Positions 16,250-25,930 of a stretch of DNA of 64,000 nt are shown piece after piece. The stretch is from Sporosarcina sp. ANT_H38 (GTDB lineage Bacteria; Bacillota; Bacilli; Bacillales_A; Planococcaceae). Every line of letters begins with the position of its first letter. Position 1 is the stretch's first letter. The notes under the pieces were generated by a model. It made no database searches. It had not been told where the DNA came from and worked only from the letters and a program-made list of their open reading frames with translations. Both the position numbers and the translations under genes were made by a program. The stretch covers positions 62,001 through 126,000 of the forward strand of contig NZ_VOBC01000003.1 in the NCBI RefSeq assembly GCF_008369195.1, read 5' to 3'.

Positions 16250-17128
16250 TCACTGACCCATTGATTCGTTAATATCGACAGCGTTGTCTAGTATTTCTTG
16301 TGGGACTTCAATTTTGTCAATTTCGTTAATTTTGCTGATATTAGCATTTACTTTTTGATCAATATGCATTTCTTCGCCTTCGACTTTCATTGTCATATCC
16401 ATCCTCATATTGAATGCATTCGTGTAGAACGTCTTTTTGTCAATGAAGATTTCATATTCGAGTAATTTCACTTCCATATTTTTCATCACTTCCGCCTGTT
16501 CTTCATTCATTTCTACTCCGGCAGGCATATTTTCTGTAGCTACTTTTTTGAACAGCTCACTGAATTTATCACCTGATGCGGAAAGTTTGAGGATGTAGGC
16601 ATCTTCTGTTTGTTCAAACTTAAAGTCATCTGCAAACTCCTTGAACATGTTCATGTCAAGTGTCGGATTTGCTCCTCCTCCCATTTGACCAATCATTGTC
16701 TCGTACATTTCATTTGGAAGCTTAATCCATTCTCCCGACTCAGGTTCATTCACAAAGAATCCTGTATCTGTCATATAGATTTCCATGTTCATCTTGCCTT
16801 GCTCACCCATATCTATGTTCATCTTCTGATATATTGAAAGTGGTTCCATAACCATATCCATGTCCATTTTTATCGTGTTGTTCATTTCAAACTCTTGACT
16901 TGGTACTTTAATATGCTGATCGATATCCATTTTTGCGTTCATACTCGTTTGTTCTTCAGAAACAGCCATCGCCTTCTCGTAAACTTCCTGCGCTGTCATC
17001 TTGCTCTTATTTTCGATTTCTACTTTTTTTCCCGTGTCCGGATCGGTTTTCGTCTCCGCCGTTGTATTGCAAGCACCAAGTCCGAGGACAAGAATTCCAG
17101 TTGCTATACCCTTCATCCAATTCTTCAT
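16250..17128 (-). CDS. Lipoprotein, DUF6612-like
   Basis: Secreted lipoprotein of 292 residues. A signal peptide with lipobox GLGAC (Cys about 20) is followed by a charged linker and a domain rich in Met and Asp (repeated MDMDM-type segments). Layout fits the DUF6612 family of Bacillales lipoproteins, which share a LolA/LppX-like fold by prediction. The Met-rich stretches could suggest metal contact, but this is speculation. Monocistronic. Confidence 0.7.
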   Translation of the reverse strand: MKNWMKGIATGILVLGLGACNTTAETKTDPDTGKKVEIENKSKMTAQEVYEKAMAVSEEQTSMNAKMDIDQHIKVPSQEFEMNNTIKMDMDMVMEPLSIYQKMNIDMGEQGKMNMEIYMTDTGFFVNEPESGEWIKLPNEMYETMIGQMGGGANPTLDMNMFKEFADDFKFEQTEDAYILKLSASGDKFSELFKKVATENMPAGVEMNEEQAEVMKNMEVKLLEYEIFIDKKTFYTNAFNMRMDMTMKVEGEEMHIDQKVNANISKINEIDKIEVPQEILDNAVDINESMGQ

Positions 17129-17353
17129 ATCATTCGCTTCCTTCCATTTGCTAATTTTATCTACATATAGTCATACGACTCAAAATATAAATAGTTTCAT
17201 CTTTTAGATAAATTTAATAATTACACTTACTTTTCATATAAACCAACAGAAGCGCAAGTCAGTTATTTCGGTTCCAGAAATTAATTATCGTTTTCTACCT
17301 TCATATCCGCTATACTAGCAATTATTAGGCTAGAGGAGAGGAGATAAAATCAA

Positions 17354-19072
17354 ATGCTAAAACAATTTTTTTCTTATTATAAACCGCATAGACGGCTATT
17401 CATCATCGACTTTTCGAGTGCCATTTTTGTGGCTTTACTCGACCTTGCATTCCCACTCGCGGTCCAATGGTTCATAGACGATTTGCTACCTAAGGGGAAT
17501 TGGGAACAAATCACTACAATAAGTATTCTATTATTACTCATCTATTTACTAAGTACGTTCCTTCAATACATCGTAAGTTATCTCGGTCACAAACTCGGCA
17601 TCAATATTGAAACCGATATGCGCCAGCAGTTATTCAACCATGTACAACGGCAATCCTTTCGATTTTTCGATAATACAAAGACGGGCCATATTATGAGTCG
17701 GATTACTAATGATCTTTTCGACATCGGGGAACTTGCCCATCATGGACCCGAGGATGTCTTCATAGCGGTCATGACGCTTATTGGTGCGTTTGCCATTATG
17801 TACAGCATCAATCCTGAACTCGCACTGATCGCAATTATTATGGTTCCGTTTCTTATTATCCTTGTCACATTCTGTAACATCAAAATGAATGCAGCGTGGC
17901 AAAATATGTACGGTAAAATCGCGGACGTCAACGCACGTGTCGAAGATTCCGTGTCAGGTTCACGCGTCGTCAAATCTTTCACAAATGAAGATTTCGAAAT
18001 CGCACGTTTCCGCATAGACAACGGGAATTTCAGAACAGCCAAACTCGTCGCCTATAATGTAATGGCGTGGACCCATTCCAGCATGTTCATGATGACCCGA
18101 CTTGTCACGCTTATCGTACTTGTTGTTGGAGCCTGGTTCACACTTAACAATAAATTGTCGAGTGGCGAACTCGTTGCCTTCGTACTTTTCGTCAATGTGC
18201 TCATCAAACCTGTCGATAAAATCAGTGCGTTGTTAGAACTGTATCCAAAAGGCATGGCAGGTTTTCGTAGGTTCCGTGAATTGATTGAACAGGAGCCTGA
18301 AATTAAAGATTGTCTCGATGCGGTCGTTGTTTCTCATTTGAATGGGGATATTGTCTTCGATGATGTCGATTTCCACTATGACGATAACAAAACAGTACTA
18401 GAAGGTATTAATATGAACATCCATGCCGGTGAGACGGTAGCATTCGTCGGTCCTTCCGGTGCTGGTAAAACAACGATTTGCTCGTTAATTCCGCGTTTTT
18501 ACGATGTCAGTGAAGGTGCTATTTCTATTGACGGCATCGATATCCGCAACATGACGCAGCACTCCTTGCGTTCACAAATCGGTATCGTTCAACAAGACGT
18601 CTTTTTATTCACCGGGACCATCAAAGAAAATATCGGCTATGGAAAATTGGATGCGACGGATGAAGAGATTATTGCTGCAGCGAAAAAAGCGCATCTAGAA
18701 GACTTCATCGCTTCACTTCCTTATGGCTATGAGACACAGATTGGAGAACGCGGCTTAAAATTATCAGGCGGTCAGAAACAGCGTCTTGCCATTGCCCGCA
18801 TGTTCTTGAAAAACCCACCCATTTTAATTTTAGATGAAGCGACATCTGCTCTCGATACTGAGACGGAACGGATCATTCAACAGTCGCTCGCTGAACTTGC
18901 TGAAAATCGTACAACTCTTGTGATCGCGCACCGATTAGCAACAATACGTGATGCTGACCGTGTTATCGTCGTCACAGAAGATGGAATAGCAGAAGACGGT
19001 AAGTATGATGAACTCGTGAGGAAAGGCGGAATTTTTGCCCGCCTGCACAATAATCAGTTTCAAGAGGTTTAA
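17354..19072 (+). CDS. ywjA: ABC exporter, fused membrane and ATPase domains (YwjA-like)
   Basis: Half-transporter of 572 residues, MsbA-type. Six helices span about residues 15-310, opening MLKQFFSYYKPHRRLF as in YwjA. The nucleotide-binding domain follows, with Walker A GPSGAGKTT (near 370), signature LSGGQKQR, Walker B ILILDEATSALD and switch AHRL. It probably works as a homodimer exporting a lipid or drug. The start ATG follows GAGGAGAGGAGA. A bidirectional terminator separates it from convergent hflX. Confidence 0.88.
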   Translation: MLKQFFSYYKPHRRLFIIDFSSAIFVALLDLAFPLAVQWFIDDLLPKGNWEQITTISILLLLIYLLSTFLQYIVSYLGHKLGINIETDMRQQLFNHVQRQSFRFFDNTKTGHIMSRITNDLFDIGELAHHGPEDVFIAVMTLIGAFAIMYSINPELALIAIIMVPFLIILVTFCNIKMNAAWQNMYGKIADVNARVEDSVSGSRVVKSFTNEDFEIARFRIDNGNFRTAKLVAYNVMAWTHSSMFMMTRLVTLIVLVVGAWFTLNNKLSSGELVAFVLFVNVLIKPVDKISALLELYPKGMAGFRRFRELIEQEPEIKDCLDAVVVSHLNGDIVFDDVDFHYDDNKTVLEGINMNIHAGETVAFVGPSGAGKTTICSLIPRFYDVSEGAISIDGIDIRNMTQHSLRSQIGIVQQDVFLFTGTIKENIGYGKLDATDEEIIAAAKKAHLEDFIASLPYGYETQIGERGLKLSGGQKQRLAIARMFLKNPPILILDEATSALDTETERIIQQSLAELAENRTTLVIAHRLATIRDADRVIVVTEDGIAEDGKYDELVRKGGIFARLHNNQFQEV

Positions 19073-19125
19073 CTTTTGAGTAAACGGGCATACTAGAACT
19101 ATTCCACCCCCTTTCTCTTAGATAG

Positions 19126-19173
19126 AAAAAACAGCATTACATGACCTCCCTAGTCATGTAGTGCTGTTTTTTT
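19126..19173. terminator. Bidirectional terminator between ywjA and hflX
   Basis: A 17-bp near-perfect stem, AAACAGCA(T/C)TACATGAC and complement, with A-run and T-run flanks serving both strands. Confidence 0.85.
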
Positions 19174-19238
19174 GTTTTTTAAAAGATAAGAAAGTATAAT
19201 TTTTCAGTCTTTAGCAGTGCCTAGCTCCATGGCTTTTC

Positions 19239-20510
19239 TTAATGGCTTACGATGAACTCTTCAACCTTGGCCCGCCCTGAAATGTCCAGTTCAACGGTCA
19301 TTAGCGTTCCCTCTTCCTCGTACTCCGTACTTTTCACGTTCGCTTTGTCGTTCAAATAGGACACGATATCACCACGGTCAAACGGAATGAGCAGCTTGCA
19401 CGTACTATACTGTTCAAAAATCTTTTTCTTAATCAGCTCAATAAGTTCATCCAGTCCTTTTCCTTCACGTGCCGAAATCCATACACTGTCATCGCTTACT
19501 ACAGGATAGGGAATACCCGCAAGATCCGCTTTATTGTAAATATCAAGCGTTGCTACATTCTCTACTCCAACAGCCTGCAAGGTGTCATTTGTTACTTCCA
19601 TCATATAGCCGTGCTCTGAATTCGACACATCCACTACATGTAACAGGAGATCCGCGTCACGAGCCTCTTCCAATGTTGAACGGAATGCTTTTACAAGATG
19701 GTGTGGAAGCCTCGAAACAAAACCAACCGTATCCGTTAATATGAACTCCTTGTTATCCTCGAGCTTTACTTTTCGAATTGACGTATCGAGTGTTGCGAAT
19801 AACATATCCTCTTCGAATACTTGCTTCGCATTATCCAAGTCCATTTTCTGCAATAATTTATTCATAAGCGTTGACTTGCCTGCATTTGTATAACCAACAA
19901 TTGACACAACAGGTGTACCACTTTTTTTACGCTGTTTACGCTGTGTCTCACGCTGATCCTTTACATGATTCAAGTCGCGGCCAAGTTTCGAAATTTGATC
20001 TTCAATTTTCCGACGATCGAGCTCTAGCTTCGTTTCTCCGGCCCCCTTGTTTTGGAGACCACCACCTGTTCCGCCGCCTTGCCTGCCAAGGGATGCACGT
20101 AAACCGACAAGTCTAGGCAACATATATTGCAATTGAGCAAGCTCCACTTGCATCCGCGATTCACTCGTTCTTGCGCGCCTTACGAAAATATCAAGTATAA
20201 GCATCGTCCTATCGATGATTTTACAGTTCAATTCCCGCTCCAGATTACGAATTTGAGATGGCGACAGTTCATCATTGAAGATGACGAGGTTAGCATCCAA
20301 TTCTTCATAAAAAAGCTTAATTTCTTCCATTTTTCCTTTCCCAACATATGTAGATGGGTTGCGTTTTTCCATGTTTTGCGTCACTTCTCCGACGACCTCG
20401 ACATCTATTGCTTTGGCAAGGTTTTTCAACTCTTCCATTGCATATTCAAAATGCTGATCCTTTTGCTCATGGACCCCCACAACTACTGCGCGTTCAACTA
20501 AAACTTCCAT
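19239..20510 (-). CDS. hflX: Ribosome-associated GTPase HflX
   Basis: GTPase of 423 residues that splits stalled or hibernating ribosomes. N-terminal HflX domain with the glycine-rich segment GRQGGGTGGGLQNKGAGE (about 142-159), a helical linker, then the G domain: G1 GYTNAGKST (206-214), G3 DTVGF, G4 NKAD. All motifs are intact and length is typical. It stands alone on the minus strand. In many genomes hflX follows hfq, which is absent here. Confidence 0.95.
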   Translation of the reverse strand: MEVLVERAVVVGVHEQKDQHFEYAMEELKNLAKAIDVEVVGEVTQNMEKRNPSTYVGKGKMEEIKLFYEELDANLVIFNDELSPSQIRNLERELNCKIIDRTMLILDIFVRRARTSESRMQVELAQLQYMLPRLVGLRASLGRQGGGTGGGLQNKGAGETKLELDRRKIEDQISKLGRDLNHVKDQRETQRKQRKKSGTPVVSIVGYTNAGKSTLMNKLLQKMDLDNAKQVFEEDMLFATLDTSIRKVKLEDNKEFILTDTVGFVSRLPHHLVKAFRSTLEEARDADLLLHVVDVSNSEHGYMMEVTNDTLQAVGVENVATLDIYNKADLAGIPYPVVSDDSVWISAREGKGLDELIELIKKKIFEQYSTCKLLIPFDRGDIVSYLNDKANVKSTEYEEEGTLMTVELDISGRAKVEEFIVSH

Positions 20511-20628
20511 AAACTACCCCTTCCAGACCCGCTATAAGTATATTCAGTCTACCATATTTGGCTAAACCAAATGCCAACGGACGAATTATATAGCTGATTC
20601 AAGAGCTATACTTGATAAAATCGCACCG

Positions 20629-21324
20629 TTAATCAGTTTGCCCAATCACAACATCAGTCAATCGGTCATTCTCGCCATTATGTGAAACAAATTTCAGCAC
20701 TACATTCGGCAAGACGATGTTATTAGCATCGCCAACTTTCTGCGACAATAAAATCGCCCAGTCTGCTGTTGCTCTTAATGGATCATCCACACTAAAAGTA
20801 CACTCCGTAATTTCCAACTGCTCATTGTCCGAGGTAAGCGTTCCATCAACACGTAACTTCGTAAACCGTGTTTCTTCTGGCTCTTCCCACTCGATGAAAA
20901 ACGGATAGGGCAATTCATTCGAAACGGGTTGATCGACAAACAACATTTTCCACTTTCGTAATTGCCCATCAGCCGTTCTTCTCCCGGCATCGAGCACACC
21001 CGAAGTATGGAATCCTTTAATCTCTATTTCTTCATTAAATTTTTCAATACCGTCAACAGACAGACAAATCGTCCCCCAACCATCGCCTTGTTCAATATCA
21101 TGCAGCAATAGCTTTGTCAGTGGATGATCCACTTGTTGTGCAATCTCCATTTTCTCCACTGACAACCATTCAATATAAGCATTTTTCGTATAGAGTAGCG
21201 CATTATGCGTCCCCCATTTTTCATGGCGACCACCTACTACAGCGTGACGTCCGCTCATTTGTTGTTCCGCCGCGATGTTCACTGGTTCTGTATTCGTGAA
21301 ATAGACAACATGATCAAGTTTCAT
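20629..21324 (-). CDS. VOC-family protein (Glyoxalase_3-like)
   Basis: A 231-residue cytoplasmic protein opening MKLDHVVYFT, the first strand of a vicinal-oxygen-chelate domain, with GRHEKWGTHNALLY and AYIEWLSVE in the next strands. This layout matches the 'glyoxalase-like domain' family (PF13468 as I recall it). Substrate and metal are unknown. The ATG is preceded by GGTGAGG. Single gene between hflX and putP. Confidence 0.78.
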   Translation of the reverse strand: MKLDHVVYFTNTEPVNIAAEQQMSGRHAVVGGRHEKWGTHNALLYTKNAYIEWLSVEKMEIAQQVDHPLTKLLLHDIEQGDGWGTICLSVDGIEKFNEEIEIKGFHTSGVLDAGRRTADGQLRKWKMLFVDQPVSNELPYPFFIEWEEPEETRFTKLRVDGTLTSDNEQLEITECTFSVDDPLRATADWAILLSQKVGDANNIVLPNVVLKFVSHNGENDRLTDVVIGQTD

Positions 21325-21359
21325 CTCAAAAACCTCACCTTCATAGTTTTAACTAAACG

Positions 21360-21393
21360 AAAAGCCTGCAGTAGTAGAAACCGCAGGCCTTCA
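21360..21393 (-). terminator. Terminator after putP
   Basis: Stem GCCTGC / GCAGGC, followed by TTTTCG on the minus strand; modest tail. Confidence 0.65.
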
Positions 21394-21395
21394 AA

Positions 21396-22880
21396 TTACT
21401 TATCTTCATTAAGGATTTTAATTGCTGCTGAGAATTCTTTATCTATCTCAGCATTTGGTTTATATGTGATATTACTTACGACAACTGTAGCTATCAGACC
21501 GAGGACGAATCCAGGTACGATTTCATAAAGGGTATCCGATAAGATATCGACATTCCCCCAAATCATAACAGTAATTGCTCCAACAATCATTCCCCATAAT
21601 GCGCCTTTTGTTGTAAGTTTGCGCCAGTAAAGGGATAGCAGGATAATTGGACCAAATGCAGAACCAAATCCAGCCCATGCAAACGATACGATTTTCAAAA
21701 TGGATTCATTGTTCGGCCATGCAAGTATCATAGCTATTATTGAAACTACAAGGACAGCCATTCTGCCTAAAAATACATAATGCTTATCCGTTGCTTCTTT
21801 TTTCATAAACGTTTTGTACAGGTCTTCCACAAGTGCAGAAGACGATACAATCAGCTGTGAAGAGATTGTACTCATAACAGCAGCAAGAACAGCAGCAAGC
21901 ATGATTCCTGCGATAAATGGATGGAAGAAAATTTGTCCAAGGACAATAAATACCGTTTCATTATCCACCAGTTTTTCACCAGGGTTCTGTTGGTAATAAG
22001 CAATCCCGATAAGTGCTGTCGCAACAGCACCGAATAAACTCAAGAACATCCAACTAATTCCGATGCGACGTGCTTTTTTCGCTTCTTTGTGCGAGCTAAG
22101 CGCCATAAAACGGACGATGATATGTGGTTGACCGAAATAACCCAGTCCCCACGCGACCGCGGACAAAACACCTAGGAATGTTGCGCCCGATACGAAGTTC
22201 AGCAATTGTGGATCCACAGCACGGATACTTACCGTAGTCTCTGTTATACCACCCGTGATGAAGATACCAACAATTGGCACAAGAAGGAGGGCAAAGAACA
22301 TGACGATACCTTGGACAACATCCGTATAACTGACCGCCAAAAAACCTCCGAATAATGTATAGAAAATAACAACAGCCGAAACAATCAATAAACCTGTGTG
22401 ATACTCTAATCCGAATGAGCTAAGGAAGAACTTCCCGCCCGCAACCATTCCTGAAGACACATAAAATGTGAAGAATATCAGAATAATGACACCTGAAGCA
22501 ATTCGCAAGAGACGCGATTTATCTTTCAGACGACTTTCCAAGTAACTTGGAATTGTAATGGAGTCACTTGACACTTGTGTATATACGCGAAGACGCGGTG
22601 CAACATACACCCAGTTCAAGTATGCTCCAATTGTCAAACCGACTGCAATCCATGCTTCAACTAATCCGTTGAGATAGATTGCACCTGGCAGACCCATAAG
22701 CAACCAGCCCGACATATCAGCAGCACCAGCACTGAGAGCGGTTACAGCCGGTCCAAGCGAACGTCCACCTAACATGTAATCCGTAAGATTGGATGTTTGT
22801 TTAAATGCATACCACCCAATGAAAATCATCGCTGACATGTATATAATAATCGCAATTAACTGAAACCCTTCATTTGACAT
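21396..22880 (-). CDS. putP: Sodium/proline symporter PutP/OpuE
   Basis: Sodium:solute symporter of 494 residues with about 13 helices. LGGRSLGPAVTALSAGAADMSGWLLMG is the first unwound-helix region, followed by GAYLNWVYVAPRLR and GYFGQPHI, all typical of proline carriers (PutP/OpuE). It imports proline as nutrient or osmolyte. Sequence alone does not separate PutP from OpuE. The start has a GGGGGA Shine-Dalgarno. Confidence 0.92.
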   Translation of the reverse strand: MSNEGFQLIAIIIYMSAMIFIGWYAFKQTSNLTDYMLGGRSLGPAVTALSAGAADMSGWLLMGLPGAIYLNGLVEAWIAVGLTIGAYLNWVYVAPRLRVYTQVSSDSITIPSYLESRLKDKSRLLRIASGVIILIFFTFYVSSGMVAGGKFFLSSFGLEYHTGLLIVSAVVIFYTLFGGFLAVSYTDVVQGIVMFFALLLVPIVGIFITGGITETTVSIRAVDPQLLNFVSGATFLGVLSAVAWGLGYFGQPHIIVRFMALSSHKEAKKARRIGISWMFLSLFGAVATALIGIAYYQQNPGEKLVDNETVFIVLGQIFFHPFIAGIMLAAVLAAVMSTISSQLIVSSSALVEDLYKTFMKKEATDKHYVFLGRMAVLVVSIIAMILAWPNNESILKIVSFAWAGFGSAFGPIILLSLYWRKLTTKGALWGMIVGAITVMIWGNVDILSDTLYEIVPGFVLGLIATVVVSNITYKPNAEIDKEFSAAIKILNEDK

Positions 22881-23062
22881 AACGAGTCCCCCTTTTTTTA
22901 GATTGCCTTTATCATATCACTTTTTTATATATAAAAAATTATTATTTTAATTAATTTAATAATCACTTTACCCAGAACAGACAGAATACGACGAAATCAG
23001 TTCATTCTCCTTACATTCCCCGGGAAATAATGTATATTCGACAACATATTTTTATAACTTGT

Positions 23063-23107
23063 GAAAACAAGCGTATTCCCTCACATTTAGAGGAATACGC
23101 TCATTTT
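23063..23107 (-). terminator. Terminator after acyl-CoA synthetase gene
   Basis: Ten-base perfect arms AGCGTATTCC / GGAATACGCT with a 12-base loop, then TTGTTTTC on the minus strand. Confidence 0.75.
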
Positions 23108-24741
23108 CATTGAAATGACTTTTCTAAAGACATTTCACGCAGTTTGAACTTTTGAATTTTCCCTGAAGCAGTCATTGGATATTCCTCTATAAATTCAATG
23201 TACTTTGGTATCTTATGGTGTGAAATACTTCCCTTACAAAATTCGCGTACTGATTCTCTATCTAAATGCACGTCTATTTTCGGAATGATCCACGCCATCA
23301 GCTCCTCACCGTATTTCGCATCTGGTACACCTACAACTTGTACGTCTGCAATTTCCGGATGCGTATAAAGGAATTCCTCAACCTCTTTTGGGTAAATATT
23401 TTCCCCTCCACGGATGACCATGTCTTTGATACGCCCCGTAATATCGATGTAGCCATCCGTATCCATTACCGCAATGTCGCCAGTATGAAGCCATCCTTGC
23501 GCGTCTATTGCCTCTCGTGTCGCTTCCGGATTGTTGTAATACCCTTTCATTATGTTATAACCACGCGTGCAAAGTTCCCCTGGCACACCGACAGGCATTT
23601 CTTGACCTGTCACAGGGTCAATAATTTTGACTTCAACGTTCGGATGCGGTTTGCCGACTGTTGAAACACGCTTTAGGATTGGATCATCTGTTTTCGTCTG
23701 CGTAATGACAGGAGATGCTTCTGTCTGGCCGTAACAAATGGTGATTTCACTGGCTCCCATATCCTCAATGACTCGCTTCATCACTTCGATTGGGCAGACA
23801 GAGCCTGCCATAATACCGGTGCGAAGTGTGGACGTGTCATATTTCTTGAAATCAGGATGGTTTAGCTCTGCAATGAACATCGTCGGTACCCCGTGTAGCG
23901 CTGTGCATTTCTCATCTTGTACGGCTTGAAGTACACGTAATGGATCGAACTGTTCGAGTAAAATCATTGCAGAACCGTGTGTAACCGCCGCAAGTGTTCC
24001 TAGTACACAACCAAAACAATGGAAAAATGGGACAGGAATACAAACGCGATCCTGCTCTGTCAGTTTCATATAATCTCCAATTTGTTTACCATTGTTGACG
24101 ACGTTATTATGTGTTAGCATGACCCCTTTAGGAAAGCCAGTGGTGCCTGAAGTGTATTGAATATTAATAACATCATCGGGATCAAGCGATTGAAATTGTT
24201 CTTCCAATTGCTCATTCGTTACCTTATCAGCTTGCGCCATTAATTCCGACCATTTGTACATGCCTTGTTCTTCCCGTTCCGTCATTAGGATAATCCGTTT
24301 GAAATGAGGCAGTTTACCACTTGAGATAGAGCCTTTCACACCCGTCGTCAGTTCAGGGCAAACCATACGGATAATATCTATGTAACTCGTTCCTTTAAAG
24401 TTTTCATCCAAAATAAGCGTTGTTGCATCAGATTGCTTCATTAGATATTCCAACTCCGTAGCTTGATAATTCGTATTTACTGTAACAAGGACTGCCCCGA
24501 TTTTCCCCGTTGCATATTGGCTAAGCAGCCATTCCCTTTTATTGTCTGACCAGATAGCAACGTTTTCTCCTTTTTCGATACCCATGCCGATGAACGCTTT
24601 CGCTAGTTCGTCCGTTTCTTCATCAAATTCCTTATATGTTTTCCGAATCCCATGTTCCGGATAGACATACGCTTCCTGCGCAGGATAAAGCTCCGCCTGT
24701 TCTCTTATGATTTCCCCCACTGTTTTACGTAGCAATGTCAT
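23107..24741 (-). CDS. yngI: Fatty acyl-CoA synthetase, AMP-binding (YngI/ACSF2-like)
   Basis: Adenylate-forming enzyme of 544 residues that activates a carboxylic acid via an acyl-AMP. P-loop-like YTSGTTGFPKG, GYGQTE-type motif CYGQTEAS, GWLHTGDIA, GRIKDMVIRGGENIYP and the catalytic Lys in TASGKIQKFKL are present. It resembles B. subtilis YngI and mammalian ACSF2 (medium-chain acids). I choose the ATG at 24741 since AAGGGG lies seven bases upstream; the ATG two codons earlier almost touches the Shine-Dalgarno. No leucine- or fatty-acid-degradation neighbours are present, unlike the yngEFGHIJ operon. Confidence 0.88.
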   Translation of the reverse strand: MTLLRKTVGEIIREQAELYPAQEAYVYPEHGIRKTYKEFDEETDELAKAFIGMGIEKGENVAIWSDNKREWLLSQYATGKIGAVLVTVNTNYQATELEYLMKQSDATTLILDENFKGTSYIDIIRMVCPELTTGVKGSISSGKLPHFKRIILMTEREEQGMYKWSELMAQADKVTNEQLEEQFQSLDPDDVINIQYTSGTTGFPKGVMLTHNNVVNNGKQIGDYMKLTEQDRVCIPVPFFHCFGCVLGTLAAVTHGSAMILLEQFDPLRVLQAVQDEKCTALHGVPTMFIAELNHPDFKKYDTSTLRTGIMAGSVCPIEVMKRVIEDMGASEITICYGQTEASPVITQTKTDDPILKRVSTVGKPHPNVEVKIIDPVTGQEMPVGVPGELCTRGYNIMKGYYNNPEATREAIDAQGWLHTGDIAVMDTDGYIDITGRIKDMVIRGGENIYPKEVEEFLYTHPEIADVQVVGVPDAKYGEELMAWIIPKIDVHLDRESVREFCKGSISHHKIPKYIEFIEEYPMTASGKIQKFKLREMSLEKSFQ

Positions 24742-24747
24742 GTCCAT

Positions 24748-25187
24748 TCCCCTTTTCCAAAATAATCATTTAACGATATTTTATCACAAAATTCACAAGA
24801 TTAGGCGAACTAATTAGAAGTAGCAAAATCGGTTTATAATTGAGAGCTACATAGTGTGTATTGTAAGGTTCTTGTTTATCGTTGGTTTCTTTTCGAAAAG
24901 TGTTGTCTTTTATAAAGAACGCGTTGTGCCCCCCTCACCATAGCGCATCCGCCTTGAAACCACTAAATTCCGAAGAAAAACACACAGTTTTCATCTTTCG
25001 TCATAAAAGGTAAAAAATATGGTCATTTTAATAACAATGATAACTATAGATAAAACTAATAATGCTGTTGTAATTGAAGTACTGACTACCCAATTAATAA
25101 CTACATCGTTTTTTTAAGCTTTATTGTTAGTTCACCACTGTCGTAGTCTGTTAATCTTAATCCACAAACAAATTCTGGAGGGATTAT
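24748..25187. other. 440-bp gene-free interval between divergent genes
   Basis: AT-rich spacer that must hold two divergent promoters. A 41-codon minus-strand open stretch (24991-25113) with one hydrophobic segment has no start codon or Shine-Dalgarno. No terminator, repeat or riboswitch was recognised. Confidence 0.5.
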
Positions 25188-25919
25188 ATGGTTATCGAAT
25201 TATTGACTTCACATGCATCCGTGCGAAAATATAAAGATATTTCACTACCAAAGGAAGATGTATTTGAACTTATTCAGGCGGGTCAGCATGCCGCCACTTC
25301 TCATTTTGTACAAGCGTACTCTGTCATTTATGTAACGGACCCCGATAAACGAAAGAAACTCGCTGAACTTGCGAAGAACCCGCAGCAGATTTTATCAGCA
25401 GGCGCCGTTTTAGTCTTTTGCGCGGACTATTACCGATTGATGAAGGCAGCGAACTTAATAGGGAAAGACATTGATTTCTCCTCTGCCGAAAATCTCCTTG
25501 TTGGCTCTATCGACGTTGCTCTATTCGCTCAAAATGTTGCGATTGCGGCTGAATCAAAAGGCTACGGCATTTGCTACATCGGTGGTGTCCGTAATGCACC
25601 AGAAGAAATAAGCGAACTGCTGTCGCTCCCTAAAGGTGTTGCTCCGATGTTCGCTATGACTATTGGTGTTCCAGATGAAGCAAATGAAGTGAAACCGCGC
25701 TTACCAATTGAAGCAATTATTCACGAAAACAGCTACGATATGGAAAAATATGACGAACTCCTCCCAGCTTACGATGACATAATGAACGACTATTATCTAA
25801 GCCGCGGCTCAAACCGAAAAGACGCCGCATGGTCCGACTCAATGGCAGACTTTTTAAGGGCCCCTCGACGAACGCATATGAAAGATTTTTTGAAGAAACA
25901 GGGATTTGAGTTTAACTAG
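25188..25919 (+). CDS. nfrA: NADPH-dependent FMN nitroreductase (NfrA-like)
   Basis: Flavin oxidoreductase of 243 residues in the NfrA/FRP group. SVRKYKD near residue 11 and QHAATSHFVQAYSV are FMN-binding segments. GYGICYIGGVRN is the dimer/FMN motif, and the C-terminal arm ends in RTHMKDFLKKQGF as in NfrA1/NfrA2. It reduces nitroaromatics or quinones, or FMN itself. A strong site (TCTGGAGGG) precedes the ATG. The methyltransferase gene follows with about ten bases between, so they are co-transcribed. Confidence 0.9.
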   Translation: MVIELLTSHASVRKYKDISLPKEDVFELIQAGQHAATSHFVQAYSVIYVTDPDKRKKLAELAKNPQQILSAGAVLVFCADYYRLMKAANLIGKDIDFSSAENLLVGSIDVALFAQNVAIAAESKGYGICYIGGVRNAPEEISELLSLPKGVAPMFAMTIGVPDEANEVKPRLPIEAIIHENSYDMEKYDELLPAYDDIMNDYYLSRGSNRKDAAWSDSMADFLRAPRRTHMKDFLKKQGFEFN

Positions 25920-25930
25920 GAGAGATGACA

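Noticed and set aside
24991..25113. 41-codon minus-strand frame with one hydrophobic helix
   Set aside because: It opens directly after a stop with no usable start; too short and unsupported.
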